The notes under the pieces were generated by a model. The model did not search any database, was not told where the DNA came from, and saw only the letters and a program-made list of their open reading frames with translations. 64,000 bases of DNA from positions 992,001-1,056,000 of the forward strand of contig OX579635.1 of NCBI GenBank assembly GCA_951230915.1. Reading direction: 5' to 3'. The translations under genes and the position numbers were made by a program. Below are positions 36,455-48,500 of this stretch, in pieces (the stretch's first letter is position 1; every line of letters starts with the position of its first letter). This stretch comes from Antitrichia curtipendula (taxonomy: Eukaryota; Streptophyta; Bryopsida; Hypnales; Leucodontaceae).

Positions 36455-37953
36455 CTACTTCTTGATTTTTTTAGTTTCTAAATTGTTTAGAATTTGATCA
36501 AAAAGACGTTTGTTTGTTTTTCCTTTAACTGTCCTAATCTCATCCAATTCTTTTGTAGTTCTTTCAAAAGAATCTAAAGTAGACTTTTTGGTAAATAGAG
36601 CAACTCCCATTTGATAGAATCCACTATTGGCTATGGTTCCATGCTTCACATTTTTGGAATCTAATAATAATACAGATCCAGTTTTAGGCTTGATGTAGTA
36701 GCCATAATCTTGGAGACAAAATTCTCCCCCTATTTTAGATATCTTGTATGGATATTCTGTAAATAGAAAAAAAAAAACCAATTAGGATTTGAAGAGGAAG
36801 TATTATTGTAGTATTAATAAGTAAAAAACATATTTATGAATGCAGAAATTTTATATCATCCTAGGAATTAAAATAAAACAATGAATATCAATTTTGAACT
36901 TCAAAAATATTAAACAAATATATTCAAATTTAAAAAAATAAAAAAAATACCTTTTGTAAACCACAATATGAATCCCATCTTACTATCACCCTCATCTTTA
37001 TGTGGCAGTGTCCAATAATTTTTAGTGATACCCATATGCGAAAATGGGGTATCTCCAATTCTACCATAATTTCGTGGAATTGTTTTATAATGTAGATCTT
37101 CTAGTTGTTGTATCCATGATGCAAATGCAGGTTGCAAAAATTTGTAAACCTCACTTGTGAATAATTCTCCAAGTTCATGGATCTCTTGTGATGATGGTTT
37201 AATGTTGTTGTTTTTCCTGTCTGATTGTACATATCTATAAACATAGATGTTAAATAAATAATTGTATTAGATAATTGTATTAATAAACATGTTCAAATTA
37301 CATCGTGAATTTAATTATTTCAATAAACTTCAAATGAATAACATAGTTATATTTGACTAATCTAAAATGAATTTTTATGTAGTATTCAAAATAGATTATA
37401 ATGGAATAAAGGTGAAATCTACTTACATAGTTGGCTTGTCTATGAAAGTATCAAGCCGCCAACCAAGCATGACCATGTCTCCACCACTCTTCTCTTTTCC
37501 TCGTTCAACGTTTCCTCCATGATCATATGTAAAATTTAAAAGATCATAACATTCTTGACACTTTTGACTTGAAAAAAAACTATCAACATATATGCCTAAT
37601 ATTGTTTCTCCTTCCATAAGCACACATGATTCGGATAATTCTGTCATCTTAGATATATCATATTTAGAACCTGGACTTGATAATTTCTTACATTTAATAA
37701 CTTTATTTACAGCTCTAGGAATTGATATTCCTAATGCTCTTAACTTTTGTATATCAGAATTAATGCTATTATTATCCATATTGAAGGTGATTTGCTTTTT
37801 TCCATGGATTTTATCTTTAGAAGCTATCCCTAATATATATTTGTGTTTTTTTCCTCCTACATGAGCTTTCCATTGCTCTTCAGAATTAAAGGTTTTAATA
37901 CAAAGGGAACAAGTGTGAGTGTAGGTGTGTATATTTGGAGACATTTTATTCAT
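36455..37953 (-). CDS. C2H2 zinc finger fused to TET/JBP-like 2OG-Fe(II) oxygenase (3 exons, 370 aa)
   Basis: Minus-strand exons 37953-37427, 37234-36951 and 36756-36455 have GTAAGT, GTATTT and AG borders and join in frame to 370 aa. Residues 15-37 form a U1/matrin-type zinc finger (C15-x2-C18-x12-H31-x5-H37), a fold that usually binds double-stranded RNA or DNA. Residues ~245-330 form a double-stranded beta-helix oxygenase core. It has the iron triad H254-x-D256 and H309, the GG-F element (G280, G281, F283) and the HG motif (H309-G310). The 53-55 residue spacing of the triad and these motifs resemble TET/JBP enzymes, which oxidise 5-methylcytosine or thymine. A plain 2OG oxygenase of another family cannot be excluded. 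The Arg expected ~10 residues after the last His is Gln319, so 2-oxoglutarate binding may be unusual or lost. The C-terminus is Lys-rich. ATG 37953 is the first methionine, and M4 is an alternative. The gene lies exactly between R1 copies B and C. Confidence 0.65.
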
Positions 37954-38496
37954 ATTATAGGAGTATGTCAATAAATTTTTCAAAGACTCGAGAAAACTAA
38001 TCAACAAATATAAAGTATGTTCAAAGAGCTACTAATGAATAGAAAATATTCTGTAACTCTTCTAAATTTATATGAATTTCTTTAAGTTATTTTAACCCCT
38101 AAAGTTCCGTGACTATGTTTTCACTGAAAACGTTCAAGAACTGCCATTTTTAGTACAAGTACCAAATTTTTGAAAAAAACTTTTTTTGGACTTATGTAAC
38201 CGTAGGATCTTGTAGTATGCTGACTTGAAAATATGTGGTAAAAATTTCAGAAATTTCCACCACATGGATAGCAAGATATAAGCATTCAAAATCACTGAAA
38301 TTGTTTGTTTGACCCTGCGAAAAACAGGGCAGCTGCACTTCACAAGCTCAATTTTTTATGAAAAAATGTCCAAAATGGTGGTGCTTCTTTGGATTCTTTT
38401 TTCTAAACAAGTTGGCTACATGCTTGAAAAATTTCACATCATTTGGAATTGTACAACATATAGAAAAAAAATAGTAAGTAGAATGAAGTAGAGAAT

Positions 38497-41053
38497 TGTA
38501 GTTAGAAAAATTTAGCTTTAGAAATTTATTTTAGCCTTTTAGTGTAAAGTACAAACATTTAAAATTAAAATAAAATAAAATAGAGGCTTTGTAGTGTAAA
38601 AGTTTGTAAAATAGTCTAAATAGGGGTTAAGGGGGGATATTTCCTTAGGGTAGAAGTAAAATTAGAAAAGTAAATAAAAAAAAATTAAAAAAAATAGTAA
38701 ATAAATAAAAATAAAAAAATAAAAAAATAAAAAAATGAAAGAACACACCTTTTGGCAAGAGGTGTGAAGAATAGTATAAATAGTGAAAAAAAAATGTAAA
38801 AATCGGCATTTGTAAGGCCCAATATTTTTTATAATATATATATTTTTATTGTGAATTGTTGTTTGTAAGTATTCATTGTGTATTATGTTATAATTGTGTT
38901 GTGCATTTATGTGAGTATTCAAATGGTGAAATTTGGATTTATGGTTTGTGTGAATTATAAAGTTTATAATTTGAGTAGCTGGAATGAACAACGTCAGTTG
39001 GGAAATTCTTTGGAGAAATTTGGTTGATTGCTGAGAATTAGAGGGTGATCATTTTGAGATCCAGTTGAGTTGATTGAACAATCCAGGTTGAAATTTTGAC
39101 CCTGTTTGGCGTGGGAAGAAGAATAATCATGTTGTTTTGGAGTTAGATTATGATTAGGGAAATTTAGGGGAGATAATCTCTTGCTCGGCGATTGACAGGA
39201 GACAGAGAGTTTGAAATTGGAAAAATGCAGAAGGCTCAACGCTGGAATCCTCAAACGAACTTGGAATTGGGTTGGACTGAGAGCGGAGGATTGGTGAAAT
39301 TGGGACGCCGCAAGAGTCTGATCCAAACTCAAAATTGGACGAGAATCAATTTCGTCTGGGTTGAAGTGCGAGAAGCACGGCAGAAGGTGCAACGAGATGT
39401 GTGACTGAAGACGGAACGAGATCGAATAAGGCTGATCGGAGATCGAAGCTGAGGTGGACAGGAGTGAATCGGTGGAGCCTCTGGTGCGGATGGAGATGGA
39501 AGATCAGGAATCTGGGGTCGATAATTGAAGTCGCCGCAACCTGACTCCAGCAAACCTTAAGGATGTACATCGAATTCTCGAAGTCAACAAATTTTGATTG
39601 AGGCGCGCCGTTGTCTACGAGCTGTGACCTCCTTCGCCAAATTTCACAGACTGATCGGATTGATCTTGAGTCCAAATGAATCTAATTTCGAGGACAAAGC
39701 AAGGCAGATCGCAATCAAAGTCAAATTTGAATCTGCCAGGATTGACGGAAAGTTCCATCATGAATTGCACCGGAGCAGCACAATTTGTGATCAGGCGGAG
39801 AGGGAATTGAAGATTTTGATCGACATTGAGCGCAACCCTAATTCGGTATCAACTCCATGATCTCATCTCTCCTAATCAATTTCACAAAGAAAAGGGTGTG
39901 GTGATGAAGAGTGCGTTCGTATGAATGTCGAAACAACTGAGTCTGCAGCAAATTTGGAAAATTTCACTGAATACAGAAGGATTTTCGGGAAGCACGCCTT
40001 TGTGTGGGAAAATCTGGTCGCTGATTTTGCTCATAGGGATTGAGGACGTTTTCTCACCTGCATCGCGGTGCTGCATCTAATTGCGAGTTTAGATTGAATT
40101 GGAATTCGAGAGAATCGAGTTTGAAAGGGGAAGAATCTCGGACGGATTCCTCAAAACGGAGCAGGCGTGAGTTGCAGCGCTGCGGAGCCTGCTCGTTGAA
40201 TTCGGGATTTCAACCCACGGGGATAGGTCCCGATCGCACGGTCACGGGATCAGCTTCTCGTCACGGTCTTGGGTTCCTGCGCACGGTCGTAGGGCCTGTA
40301 ATCGACGGCCTTAGGGTATTTCGGCCTTAATTTATCAAATTAGTCCTACGGTTCTTAGAACCAATACATATAGTTGTGTGTTTTTAGAAGTATTTATTAT
40401 GATCTAGGATCATCTTTGTAAAAGTCAAAACATTCATATATAAATTTGTAAATGTATAGGGATACTAACGTTGTGGGCATGGACAAATTGACCTAGAAGC
40501 AGTACCACACGGCATTTGACATTGTAAGACAAATTCTAAAACTATTTGATTTTGCAAACAGAGACGAATTGACCAACTGAGACCAATTGACGTAGTGGAC
40601 TGACACGCTAGGCATTTGCATTTGATCGAAATAGCTGAAGATGGACTGGCCAATTTGACACACACACATAAATAAGTATATAATTAAGGAATTATGTGTA
40701 CTATTTTCAAAGTATTACCTTGGCATTTTGACTAAGTTATAGAGCATACATTGCACAAAGTCAATTTGACCAAACCTGATCCATTGCCCAGACGATTTGA
40801 CCTCCCTTAGAACACTAGGCAGGACCGGGACTACATACCATTGTGTCTGCATTCATTTGGTAAAGGACTGGCTACCAAATTTTAGATCTTTGGGAATAAG
40901 AGTGTTATCATATTTCAAACCTTTTAAACACTAAATTCTATTTGAAAGTGACATTAGTCACACAAACGATATACTGATTAAACCTTTCCCAACTTAGAAC
41001 CCCTATACTATTGTTTCCTGGGTTTTGTGCAAAAAGGCAAAACCTAGTTTACA
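38497..41053 (+). repeat. 5' LTR (2,557 bp)
   Basis: It starts TGTAGTTAG directly after AGAAT and ends GTTTACA just before the primer-binding site. The first ~350 bases are A/T-rich. The central part (about 39.0-40.3 kb) is much more GC-rich and has many short open frames on both strands, none with recognisable content. It matches 53380-55936. Confidence 0.97.
38775..38782 (+). promoter_or_regulatory. TATA box of the LTR promoter
   Basis: TATAAATA lies 278 bases into the LTR in an otherwise A-rich context. It is the best promoter candidate for genomic RNA. The same site is at 53658-53665 in the 3' LTR. Confidence 0.5.
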
Positions 41054-41056
41054 TTT

Positions 41057-41074
41057 TGGCGCCGCTGCCGGGGA
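41057..41074 (+). other. Primer-binding site (tRNA-Asp type)
   Basis: TGGCGCCGCTGCCGGGGA begins three bases after the 5' LTR. It is complementary to the 3' end of plant tRNA-Asp(GUC) (…CCCCGGCAACGGCGCCA), apart from a single mismatch at its ninth base. The primer class is typical of plant Athila/Tat-like elements. Confidence 0.85.
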
Positions 41075-41372
41075 AAGGTCCTGGATATCGGTGACTAAAA
41101 TGTAAAATAGAAACAGGAATTATATACTATCTTTGGTTGAAAAAAAACAAAAAAAACAAAACAAAAAAAAAACTTAAGAATTTTTAAGAAAAACAGAAAA
41201 TGTAACTTCCTAGTGAAATACAAATTCAAAAGGAATGACATGTGTTTTTCTTAATATCATTCTTACAGACCAATTCCTTTAACCAAAATTAATAAATTCC
41301 TAAAACTTTGAACTTGAAATTGTTAAAAATAAATTTTTGAAAAATTTTACCTATGCCAAAGATAGGAACACA

Positions 41373-41930
41373 ATGGGACTTGGACAGAGAATAACCCAAG
41401 ATCTTATAAACGAAGTATTAGCTGACATATTTCCTAAAAAAAAAAATTTAGACAAACCAGACATAATCCGTTATAATCGATCAAAATTACAAGAACTAAG
41501 ACCAATACCTAGACCACACCCAAATTTTATCAGATCACCTATTTCAAACACCAGAACTTTAAACTCAAAAGAAAGTAGAGCCTATATTTTCGGAAAAATA
41601 AAAGGACATAGAGAAGGAATTCGTTGCCATTTCTGTGGAGAAATTGGCCATATTAAGAAAACTTGTTTCAAGAAACAAGCTTTTAAGAACACAGAAGCAA
41701 TTCGTTTACAACATAAGTTTGTAACTCCAAAACCGCCAGTTATAATTCCACCTCAACCCACTTTATACTTTGACCAAGAATATTTAGAAACAGTTAGGGG
41801 ATTAACCCGATTACGAAATCCTAGAATCACTTTAGAAGAGTTAATCAAAATACGAACCATTGTCAATACCTTAATTTATTTTCACCCAACACAGAAAAAT
41901 ATACGTGAATATAGTTCAAACATATACTAA
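41373..41930 (+). CDS. Retrotransposon ORF a: zinc-knuckle protein upstream of gag (185 aa)
   Basis: The first ATG of an open frame that begins near 41337 is at 41373. The protein is basic and carries one CCHC zinc knuckle (CHFCGEIGHIKKTC, C-x2-C-x4-H-x4-C) around residue 85, followed by Pro-rich sequence. Such knuckles bind nucleic acid, usually in Gag. Here it is separate from Gag, which has four of its own. It may be a second RNA chaperone or a diverged gag duplicate. It is followed by ORF b after 31 bases. Confidence 0.6.
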   Translation: MGLGQRITQDLINEVLADIFPKKKNLDKPDIIRYNRSKLQELRPIPRPHPNFIRSPISNTRTLNSKESRAYIFGKIKGHREGIRCHFCGEIGHIKKTCFKKQAFKNTEAIRLQHKFVTPKPPVIIPPQPTLYFDQEYLETVRGLTRLRNPRITLEELIKIRTIVNTLIYFHPTQKNIREYSSNIY

Positions 41931-41961
41931 ATAAAACATTAACATATACAAATGATTCAAA

Positions 41962-42456
41962 ATGGAATATTTGTTTCCATGGGAAGTTCCAGAAATTCTA
42001 GACGATTATTTTTCTGGACCTTGCCTATTTATGGCATTATATAGACTTTATAAAAACGCCTACTTTGGACAAGGATTTTTGTTAAGTGAGAAATATCTCA
42101 TAAACATAGAATTTAAAAATTTAATTGACCAATTACCGTTAGATATTAAAAGGATAATTTTTAGCAAAATTTGGGATAACGGTAATCCACTTAAAGGATT
42201 TTTAGTGAAAAACGGAAATTTGTATTTACCTTTTTATTTACAGTACTTATTTGCCCAATACGGGAAACTAAAGTATTTAGTAAAACCTAAAGTCCCAAGA
42301 ATATATGCTGGTTGGACAGGATATAAAATTGAACATAAAACTTATATATTTACCTATGGTCCAATTAATCCAGCACATACTCCTTTAATCCCAGAATTTA
42401 TGTGTTCTGAGAAACGAAACCCATTAAGCCCTTCTTTTTCCTTAATTTGCCCGTAA
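41962..42456 (+). CDS. Retrotransposon ORF b: unknown protein (164 aa)
   Basis: This ATG-started frame between ORF a and gag is rich in Tyr, Phe and Leu (for example LFMALYRLYKNAYFGQGFLL). I recognise no domain, signal peptide or clear membrane helix. It ends 59 bases before the gag ATG. The length and uninterrupted frame in such a young element suggest it is translated. Upstream ORFs of unknown function also occur in Ogre/Tat-like elements. Confidence 0.5.
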   Translation: MEYLFPWEVPEILDDYFSGPCLFMALYRLYKNAYFGQGFLLSEKYLINIEFKNLIDQLPLDIKRIIFSKIWDNGNPLKGFLVKNGNLYLPFYLQYLFAQYGKLKYLVKPKVPRIYAGWTGYKIEHKTYIFTYGPINPAHTPLIPEFMCSEKRNPLSPSFSLICP

Positions 42457-42515
42457 AAGAAACAAATTGTCAGTTTTAAAAGACCAAAAACAAAAAGGAA
42501 TGGAAAACTCTTTGA

Positions 42516-45500
42516 ATGTCTGGCCAAATCAACCATAATGAATTGAAAAGAGCCCTTCAAAGAATCCAAAGAGAAGAACGAGCTCAGGGTAGAGAACGTA
42601 GGAGAATAGTAGCAACTTATGTAAACCCCGTATTTTCACCATTATCACAACATCCACCTAGTCCTGAGAATACTATACATTCTCCTTTGGGACAATTCCA
42701 AAGGTTAGTTGCAAACACAAGCCTAGAAAACAGTATTTCAAGTTTACCAGAATCTGAAATAATAACTCTGTCGAACCGAAGAATAACTCAAACCGAACCA
42801 CAAACATTAGAACAAAATTATGTGGATGCTGTCACATGTTTTGAACAAGGTGAAGCATCTACACATACTCCGGTGACTACTAGTCCAGCGGAATTTCTGT
42901 ATTCCCATCCTAAAATTTTAGAATTCAAAACACCTACTCCTACAAAACCAGTTGATGATTACCTAATTGAAAATTGGGATCAACAAAGCTTAAGTGTTAG
43001 ACAACGATTAGAACAATTTTTACAAACTATACGAGAAAGTGTTGAAGGATCTTCTTCTAATTCAACACATAATACCATATCTCCAAATCGTATAGATTCT
43101 ACTAATCAACTAGTAGATTCTCAAATTCTTACAAACTCAAATTCTCCTCGAATAAGTGAAGATTCCAACACTTCATTAGATAGTACTACCACACAAGATA
43201 GTATTACAAGTATACTTGTCAACAAATTGGAAAACGAAATCCTTAGTGAAATATTAACCAACGTGTTGGAACCAGATCAATCTTTGAATTCACAAAACTC
43301 AGGAATTCAACAAACAATTTTAACCACCATGGCCCAACCTAGACCGTGGAATTTGGTAGATTTACCTCAGTATTTTGGTCAAGTGGGCTCAGACCCTGAC
43401 CATCATTTAAATCGATTCAATATCGTATGTAATGCCAATATGATACCTGAAGCTAGTTTTCTTAGAACTTTCCCTGCCACCTTATTAGGCAATGCCCAAG
43501 AATGGTACCAAACTAATGGTCCATTCCCTACATGGGATGCATTAAGGGACGCCTTTTTAGCAAGGTTTAGACCCTTAGCCTTCACAGAAAGTTTGCAGGA
43601 ACGTTTAAGAACTATTAGAATGGCAATAGGGGAAAGTGTCAATAGCTATTACGGTAGAATGGAATACATTCTACAACGTTGGAGAGATCATGGGATTCCT
43701 GATGCTTATTTAACCGGAATTTTTGTGGGTGGATTATATCCCCCTGAATTTAAGATTTCTATTAAAGAAAAGAATCCTAGAGATCTCGCCACAGCAGTGC
43801 AGTATGCCAAACAATACGAGGAAGCTAGGATAGGAGAAGATCAAATGACTACCGTGGATCTTAGCAATTATCCTTTGAATTTAACATACCCGCAACCTGC
43901 AGGTCAACCATCACTTTATCAACCACCAATTACAAACAATTCTCAATTACAGATAAAAACAGTACCACCTGTATCTGAGATGAAAGATTCAAAAACTGAT
44001 TTGATAAATAAACTGGTTGAAGAAATGGCTGACTTGCGAGTACAAATTACTAACGCCCCAGTTAAACGAGCAAAACCCACTAATACTAGAACTAATGTAT
44101 GGTGTACAAATTGCCAAGGACATGGCCATTTACCTAGTGAATGCCCAACCTCTGTTTCCACTAAAACTCAAAACGATAGTATTCCTCGTTGCACATTTTG
44201 TGGAGGAAAGCATTTCACCAACAAATGCTGGAATTTAGCGGCGATTAAACAAGATATGCGAGCTGTAAAGCAAGTCTTGCAAGTCGATGCTAATAAACCA
44301 TGGGTTAATAAAACAAATGTCAATAAAAGACCATTTCAAAGATCTGATAATGGGCCACCCTCTAGATTTAATGATAATCGTCCACGCTGGAATAATTATA
44401 ATAATTACCCTTCAAATACACGTCAATATGATCCATCCGAGAGGAGAAAGGATTTAACATGTTTTCGATGTAAGGAATTAGGACATTATGCTAATGAATG
44501 TCCTAATCCCAGAAAAGAAGTTGGTTATACACCTTGGTGTGGTAGATGCCGTCAAAATGGGCACTTGCCAGAAGACTGTACTGCCCCACCAAGGACATTT
44601 CCACCATCTGAAAGGGATTACCCTCGAAACAAACAAGTTCAATTCCAGGGAGAGGATAACTCGAGACCCTCTAACCATATTTCACATATTTTGACTAGAG
44701 AACGAGGTTGTCCAGAAAATGTCTTTGTTGCCACAAGGGCAGCAAAGGCTAAACAGACAACATTTAATACTCAATCTCAAAGTGAAAGTACAGAAGGATC
44801 TTTAAAAACTATAGAACCAATCATAGAAAAAGAAAAAGCTCCAGTACAAGAATCGAATACTGATACAATTCACCCTAATAAAGAAATGACTTGGAAAGAG
44901 AGACAGGAAAAGTTAATTAAACAACCTAAATTAACCTCGGAATTGCCAAAAGAAAATAATGCAGTACCTTTACCTAGTTTTTATCAAATTCCTGCAAAAA
45001 GACTCAACTTGAGACCTAATAATCAAGGTTCACCAAAACGACGTGGTCCACGTACCATGAAATTAGCAGAAGGAATGGAGCCTTATAATGTTTTGGCCAA
45101 CTTAGATCGAATCCAACCTTTAATTAGTATGAAACAATTATTAGCAATTTCGCCTAAGTGTAGGAGTGACTTAAGTGCATCCTTGGTACGGAAAAGGCCC
45201 AAGACTTTTGAAATTCATGAAATTTCTAGAGATCCTGGAGCACCTACCGTAGATGTGATGATAGATGGATCATTGATACAAAACGTTCAAGTAGATAGTG
45301 GATCTAGTGTTAATCTCATGAATTTCGAAACTATGGAAGAATTGGGATTAACCACTATGACCCCAACTCCTATTATCCTTAGAATGGCTGATCAGAGTAG
45401 AGTAAAACCATTGGGGATATTAAATCAAATAGATACCACCATTGGTGGTATGAATTACAAAATTGATTATATAGTTTTTAAACTTTCAAAATCAATTTCA

Positions 45501-48500
45501 TCTTACCCCATTTTATTGGGACGACCGTGGTTATATTTAGCAAAAGCTAGGGATGATTGGGGAAAAGGAACTCTAACAATTGGAAAAGGTGTAAATAAAA
45601 TTGTTTTACCTTTATATCCTACATCTTACCATGGTGAAACCCAAACATATGATAGTAATATCACTTCCGAAAATCCAAGTGAAAATGAGACTAGTGAAGA
45701 CGAACAAACCCAAAATATTACTAAAGAATTACCTTACAAAAGTATTAGGTTAGGTGAATATTCTACTCCTTGGGCAAAGGATGACGACTCTGATGAGGCC
45801 ATACTGGCCTGGGAGAATTCTCATGTTTTAAACATAAGTGTTGATAATCAGTCAAAGACGGAATCTGAATCATTCTCTGATAAACAAGAAAAAGAAGACC
45901 TTCTTGCTTATAGTGATCCAACGTTTTTCCGGAAGAAACTTTTTACAGCATCTTTACGAACTCCTTTACAAGAATTGAACTTAGGAACTAATGAAAAACC
46001 TCAAATTATCAAAGTCCATGATAAAATGACAAAAGTAGAATTTAAATATTGGTTTAACTTTTTCAAAAGACATAAAAGCGCATTTGCTTGGAGTTATGAA
46101 GATTTAAAAGGTGTTCCCCCGGAAATTTGCGAACATAAAATTATATTAGAACCAGATGCCAAACCCGTGAGACAAAGGCAGTATAGGATGAATCCCAAAT
46201 ATTCTTTAATGGTCAAAGAAGAAATTGACAAGCTTTTGGCTTGTGGATTTATCTTTGAAGTACCATATAGTGAATGGGTATCTCCAATTGTCATTGTGCC
46301 TAAAAAGAATGGAAAACTTAGAATTTGTCAAGATTATCGTAAGTTAAACAGTGTCACAAAGAAAGACCATTTTCCGTTACCTTTTACCGATACACTTTTA
46401 GATGGAATTGCGGGACATGAATGCTATTCCTTTATGGATGGATTCTCTGGGTACAATCAAATCCAAATTGCCCAAATGTATCGATTATTAACAGCCTTTA
46501 CAACCGATTGGGGAATATTTGCTCACACAGTAATGCCTTTTGGTTTATGTAACGCCCCCGCTACTTTTCAAAGGTTAATGACAATAGCCTTTCAAGAGTA
46601 TCTAAGGAAATTCATAGAAATATTTTTAGATGACTTTTGTGTATTTAGCACAAAAGCCAATCATGCGGGATGTTTAGAAAAGTGTTTTGAACAATGTGAA
46701 AAGTTTGGCATTTCAATTAATGCTGCCAAATCCCAATTTGCTGTACCTTATGGCAAAATAGTGGGACACATTGTTTCTAACCAAGGTATTGCTACCGACC
46801 CGGATAAGGTTGCAATTATAGTACAACTTCCACAACCTAACACCATAACGGAAGTTAGGGCCTTTTTAGGACATGTGGGATATTATAGACGGTACATTTA
46901 TAAGTATGCTAATATAGCTATACCTTTAACTGAGTTAACTAAAAAGACCGATACTACCCACGTGTGGACAGAAGCTTGTACTAAAGCTTTTGAAACATTA
47001 AAACATAAATTAACCACAGCTCCAGTTTTGATTCCACCGGATTGGAATAAAGACTTCGAAGTCTATGTTGACGCTTCCAATGTTGCAATTGGAAGTGTAT
47101 TAAGTCAGAAGAATGAAAAAGGTCATGATAGACCTATTTATTTTGCAAGCCGTCAGTTGGCCGCTGCAGAAAAGAATTACACTGTAACAGAACGAGAAGC
47201 GTTAGGAATGATATTTTCAGTCCAAAAATTCAGACACTATCTATTGGGTTACAAATTTGTTTTCCATGTAGATCATGATGCTTTGAAATACATGATAAAC
47301 AAACCCCAACTTAGTGGCCGAATTGCTAGATGGGTTTTATTACTCCAGGAGTTTAATTTCACAATTCAAGTGAGACCGGGAAAGAGTCATGCAAATGCAG
47401 ACCACTTATCCCGAATTAATCCTGAAGTTGGTCCAGAACCAATTGATGATAGTTTTCCAGATGCTAACTTATTCCAAGTCGATGTTATTCCAACGGAATA
47501 TGCTGACATCATTCACTACCTTTCTACGGGACAATTTCCTTTAGAATATACAGAAAAGCAAAAGAAAATGTTAGTATACAAAACCAGCCCATATACCTTA
47601 ATCGCGGGAACTCTCTATAAAAAGGGTAAAGATGAAATTCTAAGACGGTGTGTTAATCCTAGTGAAGTTTCTGACATCCTAGAAGGATGTCATAGCGATG
47701 TCTGTGGTGGACATTTTGCGGGAATGGTAACAGCCCAGAAAGCTTTACAATCGGGTTATTGGTGGCCCACTATGTTTGCAGATGCTGCGGCATTTGCAAA
47801 GAAATGCGATCCATGTCAAAGAATAGGAAAACCTACTCCAACTAGTTCTATGCCTTTAATACCTATTTTGGCACAAACTCCTTTTGAAAAATGGGGTATT
47901 GATTTCGTAGGTCCAATCAATCCACCAAGTAGAGATGGAAGAAAACGATACATTCTGGTTGCCACAGAATATGTAACCAAATGGGCTGAAGCCTTAGCCA
48001 CCCGAAATGATGATGCCAATACAGTGGCTAAGTTTTTATATGAAAACATCATTACTAGATTTGGATGTCCTAAAGAACTAGTTAGTGATAGAGGAACTCA
48101 TTTTTTAAATGATACCATTGCCAAACTAACTGAAAAGTACTTTATTAAGCATAGAAAGACTAGTCCCTATCACCCTAGAGCAAATGGCCAAACTGAAAAG
48201 ACTAACGGAATTCTCTGTAAAATAATCACTAAAACCGTTCAAGGTTCAAATATAGATTGGGATGCTAGAGTGTTTGACGCTTTGTGGGCATATAGAACGG
48301 CCTACAAAGTTACCACCAAAAACACTCCTTTTCAATTAGTTTATGGTCAGGAGGCAATTCTGCCTATTGAATTGGAAGTCCAATCCTTAAGAATTGCAAT
48401 TGAACATAGACTAAGAGATGAAGAATCTTTAATGGAAAGATACACAATGCTAGAAAAATTGGATGAAACTAGGCGGGAAGCCTACCTTAACACCTTAGCC

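Noticed and set aside
38662..40665. Many open frames on both strands within the LTR (also at 53545-55548)
   Set aside because: They overlap each other in several frames, lie in a non-coding LTR and show no protein motif. Their duplication simply reflects the two LTRs.
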